Assembly (NCBI GenBank): GCA_018500065.2
Contig: JAHBAO020000376.1
Span: 1 to 6,598 of the forward strand
From: Octadecabacter sp.
GTDB lineage: Bacteria > Pseudomonadota > Alphaproteobacteria > Rhodobacterales > Rhodobacteraceae
Direction of reading: 5' to 3'
Length of the DNA stretch: 6,598 bases
The translations under genes were made by a program, and so were the position numbers. Below, piece after piece: positions 1 through 6,403 of the stretch. The stretch's first letter is position 1; the number at the start of each line of letters is the position of its first letter. A model generated the notes under the pieces. It was not told where the DNA came from and ran no database searches. It saw only the letters and a list, made by a program, of their open reading frames with translations.

Positions 1-15
1 CAATCGCATTGATTG
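1..15. repeat. Short inverted repeat at the window edge
   Basis: CAATC (1-5) and GATTG (11-15) form perfect 5-base arms around a 5-base spacer. It resembles a small dyad operator, but arms this short occur often by chance and the window edge hides any extension on the left. Confidence 0.15.
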
Positions 16-85
16 CCCCCACGCTTCGAAATTGACCGCACCTATCTTTCCAGATTCCTAACGCAGGCCATGTTCATCGCTCGCA

Positions 86-96
86 TTTAATATAAC
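86..96 (+). promoter_or_regulatory. Possible -10 element for the ABC operon
   Basis: The stretch contains overlapping TAATAT (88-93) and TATAAC (91-96), both close to the sigma-70 -10 consensus, about 50 bases before the first start codon. There is no recognisable TTGACA-like element at the right distance upstream, so this is only the best available candidate. The same patch is also AT-rich on the other strand and could serve a divergent transcript. Confidence 0.2.
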
Positions 97-145
97 CTCA
101 CGGCTGTCACTTGCCGCGCCTAACGCGTGCTGGAATAGAGGGCCT

Positions 146-802
146 ATGTTGTTACGCGTAACTGATCTCGTCAAAACCTACCCCGGTCCTGATGGCCCTT
201 TGCCGATCTTGAATGGGGTCAGCATGGAAATGGACGCAGGCGCGACCCTCGCTTTGACTGGGGAATCCGGCTCAGGGAAAAGCACGCTATTGCACCTTGT
301 CGGTGGGTTAGACCACCCTGACAGTGGATCGGTAAAGATTGATGGAACCGACATTGGTGCCTTGGATGATGCGGGCCGTGCCGCCGTGCGGCGCGGCAAA
401 GTCGGTGTCATTTTCCAGCAGTTTAACCTCATTCCTTCGCTAACCGTGGCGTCCAATATCGCATTTCAAGCGCGTCTTGGCGGGTGTGAGGATAAGGCGT
501 GGATCAAAGACCTTGCAACGCGAATGGGCCTTGGTGCGCAAATGGCCAAATACCCAGAACAACTTTCAGGGGGGCAACAGCAGCGTGTCGCGATTGCGCG
601 TACCTTGGCCGCGCGCCCTGCGTTGATCTTGGCGGATGAACCGACGGGCAATCTTGATGAGACCACCGCGGATGCGGTGTTGGACCTGATGTTGGAATTG
701 GCCGCTGAAACGCAAGCAGCGCTATTGATGGTGACCCATTCCGAACGCCTTGCCGCACGAATGGGTCGACGATTGCACCTGCGGGCAGGTCGCGTGGCAT
801 GA
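146..802 (+). CDS. ABC transporter ATP-binding protein, LolD/MacB/YbbA type
   Basis: This 218-residue protein is a complete ABC ATPase that would power the adjacent permease from the cytoplasmic face of the inner membrane. Visible motifs in order are Walker A GESGSGKST (39-47), Q-loop FQQFNLIPSLT (90-100), signature LSGGQQQR (140-147), Walker B ILADEP (161-166) followed by TGNLD (167-171), and the H-loop histidine in MVTHS (H198). All catalytic residues are present. The FQQFNLIP and EPTGNLD forms and the short length are typical of the LolD/MacB/FtsE/YbbA group, which moves lipids, lipoproteins or hydrophobic compounds by a mechanotransmission-type mechanism. The ATG at 146 gives a normal family N-terminus. 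Its TGA overlaps the permease ATG by 4 bases (ATGA at 799-802), indicating translational coupling. LolD is less likely as the exact identity because LolD works with two separate permeases of about 400 residues, whereas here a single 794-residue permease follows. Confidence 0.93.
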   Translation: MLLRVTDLVKTYPGPDGPLPILNGVSMEMDAGATLALTGESGSGKSTLLHLVGGLDHPDSGSVKIDGTDIGALDDAGRAAVRRGKVGVIFQQFNLIPSLTVASNIAFQARLGGCEDKAWIKDLATRMGLGAQMAKYPEQLSGGQQQRVAIARTLAARPALILADEPTGNLDETTADAVLDLMLELAAETQAALLMVTHSERLAARMGRRLHLRAGRVA

Positions 803-3183
803 CGCAGGCGGGCTTACAGGCACTGTTGTCCCACTGGCTGCGCAATCCGATGCAGCTGTTTACTATGATTGTAGGCTTGTCGCTTGCAACGGCGCTTTGG
901 TCCGGTGTTCAGGCGGTAAACGCTGAAGCGCGGGCAAGCTATGACGCTGCTGCGCAAGCTTTGGGCGAGGGGCGCTTCGCACAGATCACGTCCGCGAATG
1001 GTGCAATCGCGCAAGTGGACTACAACCGTCTGCGCCGCGCGGGATGGCTGGTCAGCCCCGTCGTCGAAGGGCGCCTCGACGGGGTTCGCCTGATCGGGCT
1101 GGACCCACTGACCTCCCCCAGTGGAATGTCGCCAATGGGCGTTCGCGAGGGAGGCCTTTCGATCGACGTTCTGCTTGGCGGAGCGTTGTTTGCAACGCAG
1201 GATACGTGTGGCCAGTGGGGAACAAAGGACGTAGCGCGCGTCGTAACTCCGGATGCCGCACCCGGTGTGGTCATCACAGACGTTGGAACAGCGCAGCGAC
1301 TTCTTGGGTTGGAAAACGTGCTCAGTCGTCTTCTCGTTTCACCGACGCAACCGATTAAGCAAACCCCATTGAACGAGGTCATATCCGACCTGACCCTGCG
1401 CGCGCCGCAAGATGGTTCAGACGTTGGTCGGCTTACAGACAGCTTCCACCTGAACCTCACCGCGTTTGGGTTACTGTCTTTTGCGGTTGGTATTTTCATT
1501 GTCCACGGCGCAATCGGCTTGGCGTTTGAACAGCGCCGCCCTGTCATTCGCACCCTACGGGCGCTGGGGTTTCCGTTGCGTCGATTGATCGTTTTGATTG
1601 CGATTGAACTGCTGGTGCTGTCCCTTATCGCAGGCGCGATCGGCGTTGGGCTCGGGTATCTTGTGGCTGCCGCGCTATTGCCAGATGTCGCGGCAACGAT
1701 TTCCGGCCTCTACGGTGAAACCGTGTCCGGCACGCTGCAACTGCGCCCCGAATGGTGGTTGTCGGGTTTGATGGTCGCTGTAGGCGGCACATGTATGGCC
1801 GCCGCAGCGTCGCTTTTCCAACTCGCGCGTATGCCGCTATTGGCTTCGGCGCGGCCACGTGCTTGGGCGATGCAGGCAGGCAAGGGGCGGTTGTATCAAG
1901 CAGGCCTTGCAGTTGCGTTGTTGATACTCGCAGCGCTTTTGGGCGCATTCGGCAGCGGTCTGACGGCGGGCTTTGGCATGCTGGCTGCGCTTTTGATTGG
2001 TGCAGCCTTGGCGCTTCCCGTGGTGCTTGATCGCGTGCTCGCGTTCGGCGCATCGCAGGCAAAATCGGTCATTGCGGAATGGTTCTGGGCGGACACGCGC
2101 CAACAGCTTCCGGGCCTGTCATTGGCGTTGATGGCGTTGCTACTTGCGATGGCGGCAAACGTCGGCGTTTCAACAATGGTCAGTAGCTTCCGTTTGACGT
2201 TCACCGGCTTTCTTGATCAACGCCTTGCGTCCGAATTCTATGTCTATGCTGACGATGCGAACCAAGCGGCGGCACTGCAAACTTATCTTACTGCGCGGGT
2301 GGACAAAGTCCTGCCTATCCAATCGGCTGATCAAAACGTGCGTGGGCTGCCTTCGGAAATCTATGGCCCAACAGCGCACGCAACCTACCGTGAAAACTGG
2401 CTGTTCCTGCAAGCTGCCCCAGACGCATGGGCGCGGATCGAAGCGGGTGAAGGTGCTGCGATAAACGAGCAACTCGCACGGCGCGCTGACGTTGCGATTG
2501 GCGATGAAATCATCTTGGCTGGAAACGCATTTCCTGTGCTTGGAATTTATGGTGATTACGGAAATCCCATCGGCCAAGTCATCGTGACCGAAACTACGTT
2601 CAAAGACCTGTTTCCTGAAATCAGCCCGTTGCGATTTGGGTTGCGGATGAATGCTGCGGAGGTGCCTGCGTTGACAGAAGAGTTACGCGAAGACTTCGGC
2701 CTTGCGGCCGCAAACATGGTGAACCAAACAGGGATCAAGGCCTTTTCCCTCAGCGTGTTTGACCGCACATTTACCGTCACTGGTGCGTTGAATGTGTTGA
2801 CCCTTGCCGTGGCTGGGTTTGCGATCCTGATGAGCCTTCTGACACTCGCCACCATGCGCCTGCCACAACTCGCGCCTGTTTGGGCGCAAGGTCTTACGCG
2901 GGCAAAACTGGGGCGCATTGAACTCATCCGGGCTGTGCTGCTCGCACTCCTCACTACAGCCCTCGCGCTACCACTCGGCCTTGCATTGGCGTGGACATTA
3001 TTGGCTGTCGTAAATGTCGAGGCCTTCGGTTGGCGCCTTCCGATGTTCTTGTTCCCGATGGACTACGCCCGCCTTGCGATCTTTGCAGTTGGCGCGGCAG
3101 TTCTTGCGGCACTCTGGCCCGCGCGAAAACTCGCACGCACCAGACCTGCGGACCTTCTCAAGGTGTTTTCAAATGAACGCTAG
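799..3183 (+). CDS. Double-FtsX ABC permease, YbbP-like, about 10 TM helices
   Basis: This 794-residue inner-membrane protein is the membrane partner of the upstream ATPase. Hydrophobic segments lie near residues 20-40, 220-242, 263-293, 320-345, 366-386, 391-413, 436-458, 660-684, 709-738 and 757-775, giving about ten helices. Two soluble, presumably periplasmic domains lie at about 41-218 and 460-655. The pattern is two FtsX/MacB-type units fused head to tail, as in the E. coli YbbP family, whose length is also about 800 residues. In the first unit the cytoplasmic coupling helix is clear (EQRRPVIRTLRALGF, 244-258). In the second it is divergent (LAPVWAQGLTRAKLGR, 691-706). The C-terminus PARKLARTRPADLL (775-788) matches the usual end of FtsX-domain permeases. 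GGCAGG at 784-789 may act as the ribosome binding site, 9 bases before the ATG. The gene overlaps its neighbours by 4 bases upstream and 11 downstream. The substrate cannot be read from sequence; a lipid or hydrophobic molecule is inferred from the family and the lipocalin partner. Confidence 0.9.
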   Translation: MTQAGLQALLSHWLRNPMQLFTMIVGLSLATALWSGVQAVNAEARASYDAAAQALGEGRFAQITSANGAIAQVDYNRLRRAGWLVSPVVEGRLDGVRLIGLDPLTSPSGMSPMGVREGGLSIDVLLGGALFATQDTCGQWGTKDVARVVTPDAAPGVVITDVGTAQRLLGLENVLSRLLVSPTQPIKQTPLNEVISDLTLRAPQDGSDVGRLTDSFHLNLTAFGLLSFAVGIFIVHGAIGLAFEQRRPVIRTLRALGFPLRRLIVLIAIELLVLSLIAGAIGVGLGYLVAAALLPDVAATISGLYGETVSGTLQLRPEWWLSGLMVAVGGTCMAAAASLFQLARMPLLASARPRAWAMQAGKGRLYQAGLAVALLILAALLGAFGSGLTAGFGMLAALLIGAALALPVVLDRVLAFGASQAKSVIAEWFWADTRQQLPGLSLALMALLLAMAANVGVSTMVSSFRLTFTGFLDQRLASEFYVYADDANQAAALQTYLTARVDKVLPIQSADQNVRGLPSEIYGPTAHATYRENWLFLQAAPDAWARIEAGEGAAINEQLARRADVAIGDEIILAGNAFPVLGIYGDYGNPIGQVIVTETTFKDLFPEISPLRFGLRMNAAEVPALTEELREDFGLAAANMVNQTGIKAFSLSVFDRTFTVTGALNVLTLAVAGFAILMSLLTLATMRLPQLAPVWAQGLTRAKLGRIELIRAVLLALLTTALALPLGLALAWTLLAVVNVEAFGWRLPMFLFPMDYARLAIFAVGAAVLAALWPARKLARTRPADLLKVFSNER

Positions 3184-4210
3184 ACTTCTTCTTTTGCTGC
3201 TTCTTTGGCCTTTCGCGGCGTCAGCCCAAGGGTTCGCGGGCCTTGGCACAGCCACCGAAGGGTTCGGGACCCCCGAACGCCCAGCGGTTTTCGACTTTCC
3301 GCGTGACCACGGCCCGCACGACGACTACCGCATTGAATGGTGGTACCTGACAGCAAATCTCACCGCGGAAGATGGAACCGCCTATGGTTTGCAATGGACC
3401 CTGTTTCGCTCTGCTTTGTCGACTGAAGGCGGAGAAGGTTGGGCCTCGCCGCAGTTCTGGATGGGGCACGCAGCTGTCACTACGCCAACCGATCATTACG
3501 TTGCGGAGCGCCTCGCACGCGGCGGCATCGGGCAAGCGGGTGTTACGGTCGGCCCTTTTGAGGCGTGGATTGATGATTGGCAGTTGGTTGGATCAAGCTT
3601 TGACACCCTCAACATGACCGCCAGCGGGCCGGACTTTGCCTATGACATGGACCTGAGCGCGCAAGGTCCGCTCATCTTTCACGGTGAAAACGGATACTCG
3701 GTCAAATCCGCAGACGGGCAGGCGTCCTATTATTATTCGCAACCATTTTACCGCATCGAAGGGACGTTAAACTTGCCCGATGGCGACGTTCAAGTTTCTG
3801 GAAACGCATGGCTTGATCGCGAATGGTCATCTCAACCTTTGTCAGAAGATCAAACCGGATGGGACTGGTTCTCGCTTTCATTGGACGATGGAAAACTAAT
3901 GGGGTTCCGGCTGCGCCAAGACGATGGCAGCTACTATACATCCGCGACGTGGATCACACCCGATGGTGAAACAACCGCCTATCCAGATGGCGCGTTTCAA
4001 GCCGATCCTGTGTCATATTCCGATGTAGATGGCCGCCAAGTCCCGACGCAGTGGAACGTCAGGCTAGATACTTGCGGGGTTGATGTTGATGTCTACGCGC
4101 TTAATCCGCAGGCGTGGATGGCGACATCGGTTCCCTATTGGGAAGGCCCGATCATCATCGAAGGGTCCCACAGAGGTGTCGGATATCTTGAAATGACGGG
4201 CTACGAGTGA
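3173..4210 (+). CDS. Secreted AttH/CrtC-like lipocalin-fold protein
   Basis: This 345-residue protein belongs to the AttH/CrtC-like family (COG5621, often called predicted secreted hydrolase or lipocalin-like), a two-domain calycin fold. It has a Sec signal peptide: MNAR, a run of leucines, then AASA before Q19, with predicted cleavage after A18. There is no lipobox cysteine, so the mature protein should be soluble in the periplasm. Family signatures are EWWYLT (55-60), MGHAAVT (97-103), WLDREWSSQ (213-221), DWFSLSLDDG (231-240), YWEGP (322-326) and GYLEMTGY (337-344). The start at 3173 is chosen because AAGGTG (3160-3165) sits 7 bases before it and the signal peptide begins there. An in-frame ATG at 3014 would add 53 residues of permease-gene shadow. 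The gene overlaps the permease by 11 bases. Its role is inferred: binding, accepting or modifying a lipid-like substrate moved by the ABC pair. Carotenoid hydratase activity of true CrtC is a distant alternative; I see no carotenoid genes nearby. Confidence 0.88.
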   Translation: MNARLLLLLLLWPFAASAQGFAGLGTATEGFGTPERPAVFDFPRDHGPHDDYRIEWWYLTANLTAEDGTAYGLQWTLFRSALSTEGGEGWASPQFWMGHAAVTTPTDHYVAERLARGGIGQAGVTVGPFEAWIDDWQLVGSSFDTLNMTASGPDFAYDMDLSAQGPLIFHGENGYSVKSADGQASYYYSQPFYRIEGTLNLPDGDVQVSGNAWLDREWSSQPLSEDQTGWDWFSLSLDDGKLMGFRLRQDDGSYYTSATWITPDGETTAYPDGAFQADPVSYSDVDGRQVPTQWNVRLDTCGVDVDVYALNPQAWMATSVPYWEGPIIIEGSHRGVGYLEMTGYE

Positions 4211-4267
4211 CGCAGGCGTGATGATGACCCTCTCGCTCAAACGGAATTCTGGCGATAAGACGACCTT
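4211..4267 (+). other. 57-base gap between lipocalin gene and selD fusion
   Basis: No clear terminator hairpin or strong promoter is visible, so the selD fusion may be read through from the ABC operon or from a weak local promoter. The ribosome binding site for the ATG at 4268 is poor: the nearest purine-rich stretch is TAAGACGA (4256-4263). Most of the gap is occupied by the small open frame described separately. Confidence 0.5.
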
Positions 4268-4271
4268 ATGA
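4221..4271 (+). CDS. Possible 16-codon leader peptide coupled to selD
   Basis: An ATG at 4221 (a second ATG at 4224 and a GTG at 4218 are in the same frame) opens a frame encoding MMTLSLKRNSGDKTTL. It ends at TGA 4269-4271, overlapping the selD ATG (4268-4270) as ATGA. CAGG at 4213-4216 could serve as a weak ribosome binding site. The overlap is the same kind used between the ATPase and permease genes, and selD itself has a poor Shine-Dalgarno sequence, so coupling by termination-reinitiation is plausible. The peptide resembles nothing I know and has no runs of regulatory codons. It may equally be a chance frame. Confidence 0.22.
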   Translation: MMTLSLKRNSGDKTTL

Positions 4272-6403
4272 AACAAACAATTCCTTTCACCCGTGATCTT
4301 GTTCTTGTTGGCGGTGGCCACACCCACGCGCTGGTTTTGCGCAGTTGGGGGATGAACCCGTTGCCAGGCGTTCGGTTGACAGTTGTCAACCCTGGCCCAA
4401 CTGCGCCGTATTCCGGAATGCTTCCCGGATTTGTCGCGGGGCATTACACGCGTGATGAACTGGACATTGATTTGGTGAAGCTTGCGCGTTTTGCTGGGGC
4501 ACGACTGATCGCAGGAAAAGCCGTCGCGATTGATCCGCTCGCCAAAATGATCAGCGTGCCGGGTCGCCCTGACATTGCCTATGACGTGGCTGCAATCGAC
4601 GTTGGGATCACCTCTGAAATGCCGACACTTGCGGGGTTTGCCGCGCATGGCATTCCAGCAAAGCCGCTTGGTATTTTTGCTTCTCGTTGGGATGCATACC
4701 GAGCAACCGCGACAAGCCCGAAGGTCGCCGTCATCGGTGGTGGCGTGGCAGGCGCGGAGCTTGCGATGGCGATGGCATATGCATTGCGCGACAAAGCGCC
4801 CGAGGTTTCGTTAATCGACCGCGGGGAGGTGTTGGACGGGTTCAACGCGCCAAGCCGGCACCGTCTGCTGGCCGCGTTGGAAGTGCTAAATGTTTCATTA
4901 GTCGAAAATGCGGAAGTCGCCGAAGTTTTGCCCGATGCGGTGCGACTAACAGATGGCACGCGCGTCCCATCAGATTTTACAACTGGTGCGGCTGGCGCGC
5001 GGCCACATGATTGGGTCGCAGACATCGGGCTTAAACTGCACGACGGCTCGCTTGTCGTTGGGCCGACTTTGCAAACATCCGATCCAGACATCTTCGCTGT
5101 TGGTGATTGTGCGCATTTATCGCACGATCCGCGCCCGAAGGCCGGAGTCTTTGCCGTCCGTGAAGCACCTTATCTGTTCGACAATCTGCGTGCCCGTTTG
5201 TCGGGCGGAAAGATGCGCAACTACCACCCGCAAAAAGACTACCTCAAACTGATCTCACTTGGCGGAAAAGAAGCGCTGGCGGAAAAGCTCGGCACGGCGC
5301 GGCGTGGTGCGCTGTTGTGGAAATGGAAAAACCACATCGACCGCACGTTCATGAACCAATTAGATAAGTTGCCTCAGATGGAAACCGAAATGCCGTTGCA
5401 CGTTGCCTCGGGTGTCAAAGATGCGCTCGGTGACGCACCATTGTGCGGCGGGTGCGGGGCTAAGGTTGGACGGAGCGCGCTACAAAACGCGCTAAGGTCA
5501 GTGCCAGCAACGGACCGCAAAGACATCGTGCTTTTGGCGGGCGATGATGCCGCTTTGTTGAAAACGGGTGACGCCTTGCAGGTTCTCACAACGGACCATC
5601 TGAGTGCTGTTACGAGCGACCCTGTTCTCATGGCTCAGATCACGGCGATCCATGCACTGGGAGATATTTGGGCAATGGGTGCTGATCCGCAGGCAGCCGT
5701 TTTGTCCTTAACGCTACCGCGTATGTCGGCCGGTTTGCAGCAGCGCACTGTTGCCGAGATCACGCAAACCATTTCTGCAAATTTGGGGGGCGCGGCACTG
5801 GTCGGCGGGCACACGACGATGGGCGACAGCCTGACGATAGGCTTGTCCATTACCGGCCTCTGTTCACGCGATCCTGTGACATTGGCAGGTGCGCAGGTTG
5901 GCGATGTTCTGGTACTAACCAAACCCATCGGTTCTGGTACGATTTTGGCCGCTGAAATGCGCCGCCTTGCGCGCGGGTCGGATGTATTGAGCTGTTTCCG
6001 GTCGATGACGCAAAGCAGTGAAGACATCGCTCGTTTGCTCAAGGATGCGCATGCGATGACCGATGTAACCGGTTTTGGGCTTGCGGGGCATTTGGCAGGA
6101 ATCTGTGAGGCATCCGGCGTTGGAGCAACAGTGCGATTAGATGACGTTCCATTGCTCGACGGTGCGTTGGATTTGACTGAAGCGGGGGTGCGGTCTTCGC
6201 TATTTCCCGACAACCGCGCCGATCCACGTATCACCGCACCTGACACTGCGCGCGCGGCCCTGATGTTTGATCCGCAAACTGCTGGCGGGTTGTTGGCGGC
6301 ACTGCCCCGCGACCAAGCCGATGCGATCGCGAATGGTCTTACCCCGTCGCCATTTACTGTCATCGGCGAGATCACCAAAGGCAGTGGCGTAACGTTCAGC
6401 TAG
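4268..6403 (+). CDS. selD: FAD/NAD(P)H oxidoreductase-SelD fusion (selenide, water dikinase)
   Basis: This 711-residue fusion makes selenophosphate from selenide and ATP through its C-terminal half; the N-terminal half is an NDH-2-like flavoprotein domain of unknown purpose. This architecture is a known one (the N-terminal family is catalogued as TIGR03169, Nterm_to_SelD). N-domain, about 1-375: FAD-binding VGGGH (14-18), PYSGMLPG (47-54), NAD(P)-binding VIGGGVAGAE (155-164) and the FAD-contacting DIFAVGD (274-280). Its only cysteine is C281, so there is no redox pair. SelD domain, about 390-711: active-site loop CGGCGAKVG (393-401), with C396 and K399 matching E. coli C17 and K20. Candidate metal-binding aspartates are in GDDAA (425-429), TTD (D443), HALGD (D466) and AMTDVTGFG (D599). 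GGH (513-515) and DPQTAGG (668-674) are also present. All essential SelD residues I know of are there. A linker at about 375-390 joins the domains. The 3' end overlaps the convergent gene by 8 bases. Confidence 0.95.
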   Translation: MKQTIPFTRDLVLVGGGHTHALVLRSWGMNPLPGVRLTVVNPGPTAPYSGMLPGFVAGHYTRDELDIDLVKLARFAGARLIAGKAVAIDPLAKMISVPGRPDIAYDVAAIDVGITSEMPTLAGFAAHGIPAKPLGIFASRWDAYRATATSPKVAVIGGGVAGAELAMAMAYALRDKAPEVSLIDRGEVLDGFNAPSRHRLLAALEVLNVSLVENAEVAEVLPDAVRLTDGTRVPSDFTTGAAGARPHDWVADIGLKLHDGSLVVGPTLQTSDPDIFAVGDCAHLSHDPRPKAGVFAVREAPYLFDNLRARLSGGKMRNYHPQKDYLKLISLGGKEALAEKLGTARRGALLWKWKNHIDRTFMNQLDKLPQMETEMPLHVASGVKDALGDAPLCGGCGAKVGRSALQNALRSVPATDRKDIVLLAGDDAALLKTGDALQVLTTDHLSAVTSDPVLMAQITAIHALGDIWAMGADPQAAVLSLTLPRMSAGLQQRTVAEITQTISANLGGAALVGGHTTMGDSLTIGLSITGLCSRDPVTLAGAQVGDVLVLTKPIGSGTILAAEMRRLARGSDVLSCFRSMTQSSEDIARLLKDAHAMTDVTGFGLAGHLAGICEASGVGATVRLDDVPLLDGALDLTEAGVRSSLFPDNRADPRITAPDTARAALMFDPQTAGGLLAALPRDQADAIANGLTPSPFTVIGEITKGSGVTFS
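4364..4395 (+). other. Bulged inverted repeat inside the 5' part of selD
   Basis: GTTGAC (4375-4380) and GTCAAC (4385-4390) form perfect arms around a 4-base AGTT loop. They are extended by CCAGG (4364-4368) pairing with CCTGG (4391-4395) across a 6-base bulge. It lies about 100 bases into the gene and has no T-tract, so it is not a terminator. It may be a chance result of coding sequence. Confidence 0.2.

Larger units (their letters stand above)
1..145. other. Upstream non-coding region of the ABC operon
   Basis: I find no convincing gene here. Reading frame 2 is open from the window edge to a TAA at 59-61 and frame 3 to a TGA at 33-35, so the tail of an upstream plus-strand gene cannot be excluded, but neither short translation is recognisable. 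On the minus strand a GTG or ATG near the left edge could start a divergent gene, also unsupported. The most AT-rich patch is TTTAATATAA at 86-95, the best place for a -10 element. No good -35 hexamer lies 16-18 bases upstream of it. A purine-rich AGAGGG at 137-142 lies just before the ATG at 146 and probably acts as its ribosome binding site, although the spacing of 3 bases is short. Confidence 0.5.

Noticed and set aside
1020..1553. Minus-strand open frame of 177 codons opposite the permease
   Set aside because: Arg/Ser/Pro-rich shadow of a well-supported plus-strand membrane protein, with no motif.
3014..3172. A 53-residue N-terminal extension of the lipocalin protein from an upstream ATG
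   Set aside because: It is out-of-frame shadow of the permease gene with no family resemblance. The signal peptide and a good ribosome binding site mark 3173 as the start.
800..4218. The 11-mer TGACGCAGGCG at 800-810 and 4208-4218, both starting at a stop codon, with related copies at 59-68 and 233-242
   Set aside because: The core GACGCAGGC is also frequent codon context (Asp-Ala-Gly) in this GC-rich DNA and one copy is purely internal to a gene. No further symmetry or spacing supports a functional element.
4208..4258. Possible UGA readthrough (selenocysteine) at the end of the lipocalin gene, given the nearby selD
   Set aside because: The lipocalin already ends at its family-typical GYLEMTGY C-terminus. 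The readthrough tail is only 15 residues, unrelated to anything, and I see no convincing stem-loop after the UGA.
4064..4648. Minus-strand open frame of 194 codons spanning the lipocalin-selD junction
   Set aside because: It runs antisense to two well-supported genes, has no recognisable domain, and its translation looks like reverse-complement noise.
5635..6378. Long minus-strand open frame of 247 codons opposite the SelD domain
   Set aside because: The plus strand encodes a fully conserved SelD domain over the same bases. The minus translation is low-complexity, rich in Ser, Pro, Ala and Arg, and has no recognisable motif: a typical GC-rich shadow.
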